Part shown: positions 18,298-27,477 of the stretch, piece by piece | Layout: the number at the start of each line of letters is the position of its first letter | How positions within the stretch are numbered: position 1 is the first letter of the stretch | NCBI RefSeq assembly: GCF_014698035.1 | Contig: NZ_JACJSF010000013.1 | Location: 62,001-126,000, forward strand | Length of the DNA stretch: 64,000 nt | DNA from: Desmonostoc muscorum FACHB-395 | Lineage (GTDB): Bacteria > Cyanobacteriota > Cyanobacteriia > Cyanobacteriales > Nostocaceae | Direction of reading: 5' to 3' | Made by a program: the position numbers and the translations under genes | Notes under the pieces: generated by a model | Told to the model about the DNA's origin: nothing | The model's input: the letters and a program-made list of their open reading frames with translations, nothing else | Database searches by the model: none

Positions 18298-18678
18298 CAG
18301 TTATTTTCCTCTAAATCAATCTGACCAGGAGGAATTTGATTCCGGTTCCCCCCTTTTAAGAGGATGTTTGAAAAGTATTCTTGTAGCGAAACGTTTTAGA
18401 TTCCCCTAAATTCCCTTTCAAAAGGGGGACTCTGATTCCGGTTCTCCCTTAAAAATGGGCGTTAGGGGGGATTAATTAAGTGCCTAAAATCACAGCCAAA
18501 CACTTTTAAAACAACCTCTTATACTAATTCTGTATTAAAATGCGCCAAACGATGAAATATGAGTAAGAGAAACGAAGCGCAATCGCGTAGCGTCTCCGGA
18601 AGAGAAGGGTAGGACACAAAGGAAGAAAGAGTAGGTCAAAAAATCCGGCGCAGCCTTACAAAAAAAGTTTGAATATAC
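18298..18678. repeat. gap with pyrimidine/purine-rich dispersed repeat copies
   Basis: The stretch has two similar pieces containing GATTCCGGTTCTCCCTT-type sequence and AGGGGGATTAATTAAGTGCC. A related segment with CACAGCGAAACACTTATAGG is at 42785-42880. No gene is seen. It lies between the oxidoreductase start and the 3' end of the Omp85 gene. Confidence 0.5.
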
Positions 18679-20739
18679 TTAAAACCTCTGACCTATGCCT
18701 AAATGCACTTTGCTTTCTCCCTGGTCATTAATGCCATAGTCAGCCCGAATTAAGCCTAGTGGTGAATTTAAGCGGACTCCAGCCCCATAACCAAAACCAT
18801 AGCCGGGTTTGTCTCGCACACCCGCCGGATTTCCTAATACAGTATCACCTGAGCCTAAGTCTGAAGCAAAGTCGGCAAATAATACACCCCCTATGATTGG
18901 TAAAACTGGAAAACGATATTCTGCGGAAGCTAAGACATAACTACGACCACTTCCCACATCGCCGGAATCGTAACCGCGCACTGAGTTGGAACCACCTAAA
19001 TTAAAGCTTTCATAAGGCGGTAAATTACCAATGACGGTACCAGCTTGGACGTTCACAGCAAATACTTGTGGCTGTTTGGTGTTAAATAACTGGACTGGTA
19101 GATATTGGCTGTAATTGGCTTTGAGGCGATTTAGAGAAATATTACCTTGACCGATGGGCACAGATTGTTCTGTACTCAAACTCAAAACGGAACCTTGAGT
19201 TGGGTTGAGGGGATTATCTCGTTGGTCTTTGGTGGCGGTGAAGGATACGGTAGTTAGGTCATCAACGCCAGTTCCACTCGCAGATAGGGGATTGCCTTGA
19301 GCGTCAGTTGGGGTAATATTACCTTGGCGATCGCGAATACTAGTTCGGGTATAGTTTAATCCTAATGAGGTATTCCAGTTGTCAATTGGTCGCTGTAAGC
19401 TGACACTCCCACCAATTTGACCTTCCCGTACTTTGTCGCCGTTAGCTAGCTTAATCTTGTCATCAAAGGTTTCCGAAAGTTCCCGATTACGAAAACCATT
19501 CACAGTGTACCCCAAGCGATCGGGGTTTGTTGCCCGATAAGGACTGACAAATTTGCTATTAAATTGCAAGTCTCGGCTACTTACGCCAACATTCACACCT
19601 AATGTATCGTTAACACCGCCAACATTCTGATCTTGATAGCTGATTGTGCCTACTAAACCCTGATCTGCATTGTAACTACCACCCAAGTTAACACCACGCG
19701 CCCCAGTTTCTTTGAGTTGGTAGACTAAATCAAGTTTTGTCGCATCTCCTTCTAAGGCAACATTCACTGTTTCAAATAAACCAGTGCGATATAGCTGTTG
19801 GATGTCTTGCTTGACGACATTTTCTTGGAAGATTTGACCAGGTTTTAGCTTGAGTTGCTGTTGTAGATAATCTGGTTTGGTGCGTCCCCCGACGGGATTA
19901 CCCTTGCTATCAACGGTTTTACCCTCGTCGTTGACAAAGCGAAATTTGATATCACTCACTAAGCCTTCAGCAACATTTACAGTGAGAATACCTTGAGAAC
20001 TGGGTTTAATTGATAGCACTCGTGCTAAGTTATAACCATTGTCGGCGTACCATTTGTTAATTTGTACTACTGCTTGCTGGAGTCCAGTAGGACTGATGGT
20101 GGTTCCAATCTGAGATTGCAACTTTTGTTGGGCCACTTGGTAGGTGAGGACTTTAGCACCAGATAATTGCAGCGACCGTACAATTACTGGTTGCACTTGA
20201 TAAACTACATTCAATCCAGCCTGTGTGCTAAAGCTATTCACACTGACATTGCTAAATAAACCTGTATCCAAAATTGCAGCTACATCTTTTTGTAGCTGGC
20301 TTTGACTGGTTTCTCCACCTACCTGGGTTTTAATGACTTTACGAATAATCTCTTGCAATTCTTGATTGGCTCCCACTACCTGTACGTCTGTAGCTGTGAC
20401 TACCAAATTGCTATCAGTAGCAGGGGTTTTGGGAGCAGGGGAGGCAGGGAGGATGGCTTGGGAAATTAATTCTTTTGCTGACTTTAAGACTACTGGGGAA
20501 TTTTTGCTTGCACCTGTTTGTGCGGCGACAGAATTTTGAGAAAATTGTTGTGCAACTATAGTTTCTGGAGAAGCAATTGTCTCTATCCGTGCAGGAGTGT
20601 CTTCAATTATCGGCACTACCAAGTTACCAGCTTTTGCCGTTGGAGTAACGGTTTTAGCGGATGCAGCCGTTGCTTGCTGAGTGACATTGGCAGCAGCTAA
20701 AGTAGCTAAAGTAAAAATTGCAGTAGCAGAAACTTGCAT
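18679..20739 (-). CDS. Omp85/BamA-family outer membrane protein
   Basis: A 686-residue outer membrane protein that by family inserts or transports beta-barrel proteins. A hydrophobic signal-like N-terminus is followed by a low-complexity Ala/Thr/Pro region. About three POTRA domains follow (residues about 113-345), for example GLFSNVSVNSFSTQAGLNVV and GLFETVNVALEGDATKLDLV. The C-terminal barrel has the family segments GSNSVRGYDSGDVG and GAGVRLNSPLGLIRADYG and ends in Phe (LGIGQRF), as barrels often do. It is divergent from the LpxB-related gene. Confidence 0.92.
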   Translation of the reverse strand: MQVSATAIFTLATLAAANVTQQATAASAKTVTPTAKAGNLVVPIIEDTPARIETIASPETIVAQQFSQNSVAAQTGASKNSPVVLKSAKELISQAILPASPAPKTPATDSNLVVTATDVQVVGANQELQEIIRKVIKTQVGGETSQSQLQKDVAAILDTGLFSNVSVNSFSTQAGLNVVYQVQPVIVRSLQLSGAKVLTYQVAQQKLQSQIGTTISPTGLQQAVVQINKWYADNGYNLARVLSIKPSSQGILTVNVAEGLVSDIKFRFVNDEGKTVDSKGNPVGGRTKPDYLQQQLKLKPGQIFQENVVKQDIQQLYRTGLFETVNVALEGDATKLDLVYQLKETGARGVNLGGSYNADQGLVGTISYQDQNVGGVNDTLGVNVGVSSRDLQFNSKFVSPYRATNPDRLGYTVNGFRNRELSETFDDKIKLANGDKVREGQIGGSVSLQRPIDNWNTSLGLNYTRTSIRDRQGNITPTDAQGNPLSASGTGVDDLTTVSFTATKDQRDNPLNPTQGSVLSLSTEQSVPIGQGNISLNRLKANYSQYLPVQLFNTKQPQVFAVNVQAGTVIGNLPPYESFNLGGSNSVRGYDSGDVGSGRSYVLASAEYRFPVLPIIGGVLFADFASDLGSGDTVLGNPAGVRDKPGYGFGYGAGVRLNSPLGLIRADYGINDQGESKVHLGIGQRF

Positions 20740-20973
20740 AATATTTAACCTAATTAACAGGGAGTTATAACAATTTTGGATTTTAGATTTTAGATTAAAA
20801 GACTTGATTAAAAAGCTTTTCCAATAATTTTAAACAACACATCCTTTGAGAATTTGGCATTAGTTGTAGGAAAGCAAAGAAATAGCGATAATACTAACTT
20901 CCAGCTTATTTGCCGATTTCCCCTATTTACACCTCTTACCCAAACGACAGTTAATTTTGATATTTTGTTTCTT

Positions 20974-22338
20974 ATGAGTAATTCATCCCGCTTATCTGTA
21001 GCTTCTAACTCCCAACCTGCAACTTCTCCTTTACGATTACTTGTATTAAGTAATGGTCATGGGGAAGATGTAATTGCAGTTCGGATTTTGCAAGAACTCC
21101 AACAACAATCAAACCCACCAGAGATATTTGCTTTACCTCTGGTGGGTGAAGGACGTGCTTACCAACAGTTGGATATCCCTCTTATCGGTTCAGTTCGCAC
21201 TATGCCTTCTGGTGGCTTTATTTATATGGATGGCCGCCAGTTGGCGCGGGATGTACGCGGTGGTTTATTACAACTTACCCTCAGCCAGATTAAAGCTGTC
21301 CGGCGATGGGTGAGTTCTCAAAAAAAATTAGGTAATAAAAGAGCGATTTTAGCTGTGGGAGATATTGTCCCCCTGTTGTTTGCAACTTTTAGTGGCGCTA
21401 ATTATGCCTTTGTGGGTACGGCGAAATCTGAATATTATGTGCGCGATGAAGCTGGATTATTACCACGGAAATCCAAAGACGCGCGTTGGGAAAACTTTTC
21501 TGGTTCAGTCTACCATCCTTGGGAACGTTGGTTAATGAGTCGTCGCCGTTGTAAGGCGGTGTTTCCTAGAGATGTGCTGACGACGGAAACATTAAAACAA
21601 TGGCCAATTCCCGCTTTTAATTTGGGTAATCCCATGATGGATGGTCTACAACCGACCTTTTCACGCCAACAATTTTATAGTCGGGATAGTCATCAGCAAG
21701 AAACGGTTAGACCTTTGATGGTGACTCTTCTTCCTGGTTCCCGTCCGCCAGAGGCATACACCAACTGGGAAAAAATTATGATTGCTGTATCTGCGCTGAT
21801 GGCAAGTTTTCAGGAGCGAGATTCGGTGTTTTACACTTCTGGCACAGTGATATTTTTAGGTGCGATCGCTCCTGGTTTAGACTCTAATATTTTATCCCAA
21901 AGCGTGCAATCCCAAGGTTGGCGAGCGGAATCGGTATGTCCTATCCAACTTCCCGATCCAAATGTATTGGCATTTAAACAAAGAAATGCGTATCTTTTGC
22001 TGACTCAACAATCCTATAATGACTGCTTACATTTGGGAGATTTTGCGATCGCAATGGCAGGTACAGCCACAGAACAGTTTATCGGTTTAGGGAAACCTGC
22101 GATCGCTATTCCCGGCAATGGCCCCCAATATAACCCTACCTTTGCTGAAGCTCAAAGCCGTCATTTAGGATCATCTTTGATTTTAGTCGAGCAACCAGCT
22201 GAAGTGGCCGAGATCGTCCAGTCTCTATTCAAAGATCCTGATATTTTGCAAATTATTGCCGAAAATGGCCTGCGGCGTATGGGCAAACCAGGGGCCGCAC
22301 TACGCATTGCAGAATGTTTACAGGAACGATTGAGTTGA
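20974..22338 (+). CDS. lipid-A-disaccharide synthase-related glycosyltransferase
   Basis: A 454-residue protein of the cyanobacterial LpxB-related group: LLVLSNGHGEDVIAVRILQ at the N-terminus, GDIVPLLFAT, GTAKSEYY, LLPGSRPPEA and, near the C-terminus, AMAGTATEQFIGLGKPAIAIPG as the nucleotide-sugar binding segment. An upstream extension to 20854 is open but gives 40 atypical residues; 20974 is where family similarity begins. No lpxA/C/D genes are nearby, so its role is uncertain. The divergent Omp85 partner fits an outer-membrane theme. Confidence 0.82.
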   Translation: MSNSSRLSVASNSQPATSPLRLLVLSNGHGEDVIAVRILQELQQQSNPPEIFALPLVGEGRAYQQLDIPLIGSVRTMPSGGFIYMDGRQLARDVRGGLLQLTLSQIKAVRRWVSSQKKLGNKRAILAVGDIVPLLFATFSGANYAFVGTAKSEYYVRDEAGLLPRKSKDARWENFSGSVYHPWERWLMSRRRCKAVFPRDVLTTETLKQWPIPAFNLGNPMMDGLQPTFSRQQFYSRDSHQQETVRPLMVTLLPGSRPPEAYTNWEKIMIAVSALMASFQERDSVFYTSGTVIFLGAIAPGLDSNILSQSVQSQGWRAESVCPIQLPDPNVLAFKQRNAYLLLTQQSYNDCLHLGDFAIAMAGTATEQFIGLGKPAIAIPGNGPQYNPTFAEAQSRHLGSSLILVEQPAEVAEIVQSLFKDPDILQIIAENGLRRMGKPGAALRIAECLQERLS

Positions 22339-22402
22339 TGGGAATTGGGAATTGGGCATTGGTTATTAATTAATCTCCCTGATCTCCCTCGTTTCCAGTT
22401 CC

Positions 22403-23161
22403 TTATGCTACTAACCCAGAACGTAAGGCCCTGACGGCAGCTTGGGTACGATCATCAGCACATAATTTATTTAGAATATTACGAACATGAGTCTTTACAG
22501 TACCAACTGTAATATAGAGTTTCTCGGCAATTTGCCCATTGCTACATCCAGCTACAATCAATTCTAAAATTTCCAATTCCCGTTGAGTCAGGGGATATGT
22601 TTCTAAAACTTGCTCGTATTCTGACGCTAGCGCCTCAATTTTTACAGTCTTCGGCTTATCAGAACTTTGGCTTTCTCCAGGAATGCCTTGGCGCATTTTC
22701 CGCAATACCACATTGGCGATCGCCGGATCAATCCAAGAGTTACCGCCGTGAGTTGCTTGAATCGCCTCAGTTAATTTACTGATGCTTGTTTCTTTCATGT
22801 AATAAGAATCAGCACCTGCTGCAAAAGCTGCAAGTACAGCGTCTTCAGTGTGATCCATTGTTAGGATCAGAATTTTCGTTGTCGTCTGACCAGTTTCAGC
22901 TTGATGGCGTTTGAATTTACGGGTGAGTTCAATGCCATCCATGTCAGGTAAACCGATGTCTACAACAGCTACATCTGGCTTTGCCGTTTCCAAAAGTTTT
23001 AGTCCTTGAGTCGCATTTGCTGCTTCGCCTATTACTTTCAAGGCGCTGTGAGACTGTAATGCCGCTCTTAGCCCCATTCGTGTTAAGTCATGATCTTCAA
23101 TTAAAATAATGCTAATTTCATTCATCGCTATACCCGCTCTTACGCTGTTTGCATCTTTCAA
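22403..23161 (-). CDS. NarL/LuxR-family response regulator
   Basis: A 252-residue two-component regulator. The receiver has ED at the start, phospho-acceptor Asp68 in VVDIGLPDMDG and a lysine in YYMKETS. The C-terminal LuxR helix-turn-helix has LTQRELEILELIVAG and TVGTVKTHVRNILNKL. Two starts are possible: TTG at 23161, preceded by AAAGG seven bases away, or ATG at 23125, closer to the usual receiver start but with a weaker ribosome site. No kinase is directly coupled to it; the 63526 gene belongs to the kind of kinase that pairs with such regulators but is distant. Confidence 0.93.
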   Translation of the reverse strand: MKDANSVRAGIAMNEISIILIEDHDLTRMGLRAALQSHSALKVIGEAANATQGLKLLETAKPDVAVVDIGLPDMDGIELTRKFKRHQAETGQTTTKILILTMDHTEDAVLAAFAAGADSYYMKETSISKLTEAIQATHGGNSWIDPAIANVVLRKMRQGIPGESQSSDKPKTVKIEALASEYEQVLETYPLTQRELEILELIVAGCSNGQIAEKLYITVGTVKTHVRNILNKLCADDRTQAAVRALRSGLVA

Positions 23162-23815
23162 AGTATTACCTTTCGTTTAGCGCTTTCTCTTATTTCCCCA
23201 AACCAAAGATAGATGATATTTTAACCAGTCTGCATCCATCGCTAGAAATAATAAATTTCCTCTTTTTTTATATTTAGATAGAGGACATATCTAGCTGGAG
23301 ATATATAGATACTTGCACAAAAAGTATGAAATATTGAGATGAATGCCAAATTGCTCTCTTTTGCTCAGAATTCAGCTTTTAGTTGCCATCTTTCATTAGT
23401 TATTTCCTATTATCTTGTACAAAGCTTTGAACAAAGCTTATAAAAATGGACGAAGTTCTGACTTTTAACGGGATCTGGAAAACCTCACTTCCATTCCTTT
23501 TTCCTTATAGGAAAGAGGTTTTAAATTCTCCCCCAACCCTACAAGGTTTGAGGACTTGGGGTTTAGGTTTCGCCTCTTGTTTTCCCTATCACGTGAAAAG
23601 TCAGGCTCAATGGTGGACAATCTCAAAAGGAATTCAACTACAACTGCATGGGGTAATTACTCGTGCATCCAGATGGTGGGCGACTTATGGCTCAAAAGTT
23701 AAACCCTTCGGCAGTCAAAGTGGGCAAGTAATCTTTTTAATCCCAAAAGGCTTAGAAAGACTTGGTATTCTTCCTAAAGTTTGCGAGGAGGTTTTGGGAA
23801 TTTTCCAAACTGTGA

Positions 23816-23926
23816 AAGTTTGCGATCGTTAAGAAAATTGTTGAAATTGCAGGAGGTAGGATTACTTGTGATTCACAAATAGGTATAGGAAGCACTTTCT
23901 TATTTACCTGGTCTAACCAAATCTAA
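23816..23926 (+). pseudogene. remnant of a histidine kinase C-terminus
   Basis: Translated from 23816, the sequence reads KFAIVKKIVEIAGGRITC, then GIGSTFLFTW, and stops at 23926. This matches the end of HATPase_c domains (the L-A-I-V-K-K segment after the G2 box, then G-x-G-S-T-F-x-F-T-W). An in-frame TGA at 23813 and no start codon show it is a fragment. About 20 bases further, at 23948-24025, a short frame reads VHDNGMQLSP, which resembles a G1 box (DNGxGI) and may be a second fragment. Confidence 0.6.
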
Positions 23927-24176
23927 TGGTTAAAACTGCTCAAGCTTATGGTACACGATAATGGTATGCAACTCTCACCAATGGCTGACGACGGTCGCTT
24001 GCTCACTCATTTACAATTGGTTTAAGCTTAGTAAAGTATTTTATTTTACTTTATATCAGTTCTGTCTGTTGTGCCTAGAGCAATAGTTTTCGATTTGTTA
24101 ATTGCTAGTTTTTTGAAAGCCATTGGTAGTTTGCTAGGAGTTTAATTTCAATAGTCTGGCAAACTAAACAGATTAA

Positions 24177-24430
24177 AAATACAACAGACTAAATTTAACC
24201 CAACAATTAGCTTTAAAAGCAACTCCTGTAATTGTAATGACAACCTCAAATCAAGATCAACACCGAGTCAAAGCTGATGACTTAAATCTAGCCAGATATA
24301 TTCTCAAGCCTTTCATCTTGCCTAATTTCAAGATGATGGCAACGCAAAACAAGTATTGGATATTGTGCTAAACGCCTTAGTTAATCAAGTTACAGATTTT
24401 AAATCTCTGAAAATCTTATATTTTTTTTAA
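24177..24430 (+). pseudogene. remnant of a response-regulator receiver domain, frameshifted
   Basis: From 24177 to 24371 the frame reads ATPVIVMTTSNQDQHRVKA, then LNLARYILKPF: beta-4 to beta-5 of a receiver domain, ending with the conserved Lys-Pro-Phe. The natural continuation, DDGNAKQVLDIVLNALVNQV, is in another frame starting about 24335, so a frameshift splits the end. No start codon or phospho-acceptor region is left. It lies directly before the intact receiver-kinase gene at 24495. Confidence 0.65.
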
Positions 24431-24494
24431 TTGGATAATCTCAAAAGAGAAATGTTATACATCAACCTATGTTTGGCGGCAAAAATTAAAAACG

Positions 24495-25829
24495 ATGGAA
24501 GAGACGCTGAAAATTTTGGTTGTAGACGATGACGAAGTAGACAGGATGGTAGTCCGTCAGGGCCTGACGATAGCAGGTATTCAGATGGAGCTGTCTGAAG
24601 TCGGTGATGGCAATGATGCGTTTTCTGCCTTAAGCAGTACTGCTTATGATTGTGTTTTCCTCGACTATGATTTACCAAACCAGGATGGACTAACCTTGAT
24701 TCAACGGCTACGTTTTTCGGAAATTCAAGTTCCTATAGTAGTCTTGACTGGTCAAAAAGATGAACAAATGTCTGTTCAATTAATTAAAGCTGGTGCTACA
24801 GACTATCTCTCTAAGTCTAGGATATCATCAGAAAACTTGGCACAGGTTTTGCGGAGTGCGATCCGGATTTATCGGGCTGAAATGCAGGCAGCTTTGGCAA
24901 AAGAGCAGCTTAGAGAAAGTAATGAAAAACTCATTCGTAAGAACCAAGAATTGGAGAGACAACAAGAACAGATTCAAATACAAAACTTTAAGCTGTTGGA
25001 GGCATCACGGTTAAAATCACATTTTTTGGCCACTATGTCTCACGAACTCAGAACGCCGATGAATGCGATTATTGGTTTTTCACAAATACTGCTGCGTCCT
25101 AAGTTCGGTCAACTAACTAACCAGCAAGCAGATATGATCGAGCGCATCTTAAATAATGGGAAGCATTTACTGATGCTACTCAATGAAGTTCTTGACTTTT
25201 CGAAGCTGGAGATAGGACGATTAGACTTAAAGGCGGAAATATTTGATGTATCAAAGGTCATAAATCTCGCTGTAGGTGAAATGCGTTCACTCGCTGATGC
25301 TAAAAAGCTGTCATTGTTACTGCAAACCGATTTGCAAAATCCTTTTATATTTAACGATCCTATTCGGATCAGACAAATTTTAACTAACCTACTCTCCAAT
25401 GCGATTAAGTTCACAGAGTCTGGTGAGATTTTGGTTGAGGTTAAGGAACTACCTACAGATAAAGTGGTAATTATTGTTAGGGATACAGGTATTGGTATAG
25501 CATCCAGAGATTTTAAACGTATCTTTGAAGCATTTCGGCAAGTCGATCAAACTATTACTCGCAAATATCCAGGGACTGGTCTGGGTTTGGCAATTGTAGA
25601 TTCATTGGTGCGAATGATGGGCGGCAAAATTTTTCTGGAGAGCAAATTGGGCATTGGTTCAATGTTTAAAATTGAATTGCCGCGTCAAATCACATTACAA
25701 AATGTGGCAGATGATCCTCCCAATTTACAATTAGACAGCGACGGAATTTTTGGTAGAGCAAAAAATCCCCATCAGTCATCTTCTCAAGCTAGGCAAGCAC
25801 CGATAGGATATCCTAAATTTAAACTATAA
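24495..25829 (+). CDS. hybrid sensor: receiver-HisKA-HATPase
   Basis: A 444-residue soluble signalling protein. The N-terminal receiver has VDDDEVDR and phospho-acceptor Asp57 (VFLDYDLPNQDG); the usual Lys-Pro is Lys-Ser (YLSKSR). A coiled-coil stretch (about 130-172) leads to HisKA with His183 (MSHELRTPMNAIIGF). HATPase_c has RDTGIGIASRD and PGTGLGLAIVDSL. This receiver-first order marks kinases that are phosphorylated by other kinases. A second protein of the same order begins 35 bases downstream, so the two probably form an operon. Confidence 0.94.
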   Translation: MEETLKILVVDDDEVDRMVVRQGLTIAGIQMELSEVGDGNDAFSALSSTAYDCVFLDYDLPNQDGLTLIQRLRFSEIQVPIVVLTGQKDEQMSVQLIKAGATDYLSKSRISSENLAQVLRSAIRIYRAEMQAALAKEQLRESNEKLIRKNQELERQQEQIQIQNFKLLEASRLKSHFLATMSHELRTPMNAIIGFSQILLRPKFGQLTNQQADMIERILNNGKHLLMLLNEVLDFSKLEIGRLDLKAEIFDVSKVINLAVGEMRSLADAKKLSLLLQTDLQNPFIFNDPIRIRQILTNLLSNAIKFTESGEILVEVKELPTDKVVIIVRDTGIGIASRDFKRIFEAFRQVDQTITRKYPGTGLGLAIVDSLVRMMGGKIFLESKLGIGSMFKIELPRQITLQNVADDPPNLQLDSDGIFGRAKNPHQSSSQARQAPIGYPKFKL

Positions 25830-25864
25830 ATTACTTCCAAAAAACTGAGAAAATTTTATAAATT

Positions 25865-26989
25865 ATGTCTGTAGTTGAAAATAATAAAATTTATCGTATT
25901 CTCGCAGTTGATGACACTCGAGATAATCTTATTTTGGTTCAAGCGATTTTAGAAAGTGAGGGATATGAAATTGATTTGGCTTCAGATGGAATAAAGGCTT
26001 TGAGACAAGTTGAAAAATCTCCACCCGATCTGATTTTGTTAGATGTAATGATGCCGGGGATGGATGGTTATGAAGTCACGCGTCGGATTCGGAATAACCC
26101 AGCAATTAGTTATATTCCAATTCTGCTGATTACTGCTTTTCATGAATCTAGCGTTGTCGAAGGTTTAGATGCTGGTGCTGACGATTTTATTCGTAAACCA
26201 TTTGATACGGATGAACTACTGGCAAGAGTGCGATCGCTATTACGTCTCAAGCACAGTCTGGACGAACAACAAAAAATGACCCGCCAACGGGAAGACTTTG
26301 TTTCCCGTCTGACTCATGATTTGCGAACTCCTTTAGTAGCTGCCGATCGGATGTTGAGTTTGTTTGAAATGGAAACATTCTGCAAAATCTCGCCGGAAAT
26401 GAAACAGGCGATCGCAGTTATGATTCGCAGTAACCAAAATTTGATGGACATGGTAAACACCCTCCTAGAAGTTTATCGCTTTGAGGCAGGTAAAAAAACG
26501 TTGAATTGGGAAGTATGCGATTTACGTGAGATATCTGAAGAAGTTGTGAGCGAACTAAGCCCTCTAACTAATGAAAAAGGTTTGACCCTGACAACAGACA
26601 CCAGTAAATTAGATCCATTGGATAAAAATGCTGGGGTTATTATGGGCGATCGCTTGGAACTACGCCGAGTGTTAAACAATTTGATCGCCAATGCCATCAA
26701 ATTTACGGATACAGGAGGGATCACAATCCGCATTTTTGAAACATCACCTCTTCCAGGAAATCAAGATTCGGTAACAATTGAGGTACAAGATACAGGATAT
26801 GGAATTGCACCCGAAGATCAGGCAACAATTTTTGAGCGATTTCGCCAAGGCAAACATAAACGTTCAGGTAGTGGCTTAGGGCTACATTTATCCCACAGGA
26901 TTGTAGAAGGGCACGCAGGAACTATCCAGGTTGCTTCTGTAGTAGGTAAAGGTACTTTGTTTACTGTCCAACTACCCAAGAACATTTAA
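25865..26989 (+). CDS. hybrid sensor: receiver-HisKA-HATPase
   Basis: A 374-residue protein with receiver (AVDDTRDN, phospho-acceptor Asp60 in LLDVMMPGMDG, Lys in IRKPFD), HisKA with His151 (LTHDLRTPLVAADRM) and HATPase_c (QDTGYGIAPED, SGSGLGLHLS). No membrane segment is present. It is 35 bases downstream of the other receiver-kinase and convergent with the single-domain regulator at 27022, so the three may form one phosphorelay. The signal is unknown. Confidence 0.94.
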   Translation: MSVVENNKIYRILAVDDTRDNLILVQAILESEGYEIDLASDGIKALRQVEKSPPDLILLDVMMPGMDGYEVTRRIRNNPAISYIPILLITAFHESSVVEGLDAGADDFIRKPFDTDELLARVRSLLRLKHSLDEQQKMTRQREDFVSRLTHDLRTPLVAADRMLSLFEMETFCKISPEMKQAIAVMIRSNQNLMDMVNTLLEVYRFEAGKKTLNWEVCDLREISEEVVSELSPLTNEKGLTLTTDTSKLDPLDKNAGVIMGDRLELRRVLNNLIANAIKFTDTGGITIRIFETSPLPGNQDSVTIEVQDTGYGIAPEDQATIFERFRQGKHKRSGSGLGLHLSHRIVEGHAGTIQVASVVGKGTLFTVQLPKNI

Positions 26990-27021
26990 CTTCTTCACGG
27001 GGACATTTTTCTGCTGGATTG

Positions 27022-27477
27022 CTAATCTTGACAAAGTTCAAAAGCTGAGTAAGGAGAGAATTTTCCTCCCAATACACGGCGAATTATAGCCTCTAAGTCC
27101 TCAATCATATAGGGTTTGCTGATATAATCATCAAATCCTGCCTTGAGGATACGCTCTCGATCCTCCGTGGTAGCTAAAGCCGTGACTGCGATCGCTGGAA
27201 TTTTGGAAGTTAAGGGTTCTTGCTTTAGATGACGCACAACATCGATACCGCTAAGACCTGGTAACAAAATATCCAACAAAATTAAGTCCGGTTGATATTC
27301 TTTAGCCACCAGCACTGTTGCAGAACAATCTGTTTGACAAATAAATCTACAACCCATTAACTCAAGAGCATAACTAATCAGCAAAAGACTATCATCATGG
27401 TCTTCCACTGCCAAAATCAAAGGCTGGTGAGAGTTTTGCTGCTTTTCATCACTCATGAATGAATGTGCCAAATACAT
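27022..27477 (-). CDS. single-domain response regulator
   Basis: A 151-residue CheY-like receiver with AVEDHDDSLLL, phospho-acceptor Asp69 in LLDILLPGLSG, Thr/Ala switch region VTALATTEDRE and Lys in ISKPYMIEDL. There is no output domain, so it probably acts as a phosphate carrier or protein-binding switch. The start may instead be the ATG at 27456 (MSDEKQQN). It converges with the receiver-kinase operon. Confidence 0.92.
   Translation of the reverse strand: MYLAHSFMSDEKQQNSHQPLILAVEDHDDSLLLISYALELMGCRFICQTDCSATVLVAKEYQPDLILLDILLPGLSGIDVVRHLKQEPLTSKIPAIAVTALATTEDRERILKAGFDDYISKPYMIEDLEAIIRRVLGGKFSPYSAFELCQD

Noticed and set aside
20974-22338. Naming the gene lpxB
   Set aside because: It belongs to the LpxB-related group, which is distinct from true lipid-A-disaccharide synthase, and no lipid A genes are nearby.
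23446-23832. 128-codon open frame before the kinase remnant
   Set aside because: No family resemblance, Trp-rich and irregular composition, no ribosome site, and it ends inside the decayed kinase fragment; most likely a chance frame in degenerate DNA.
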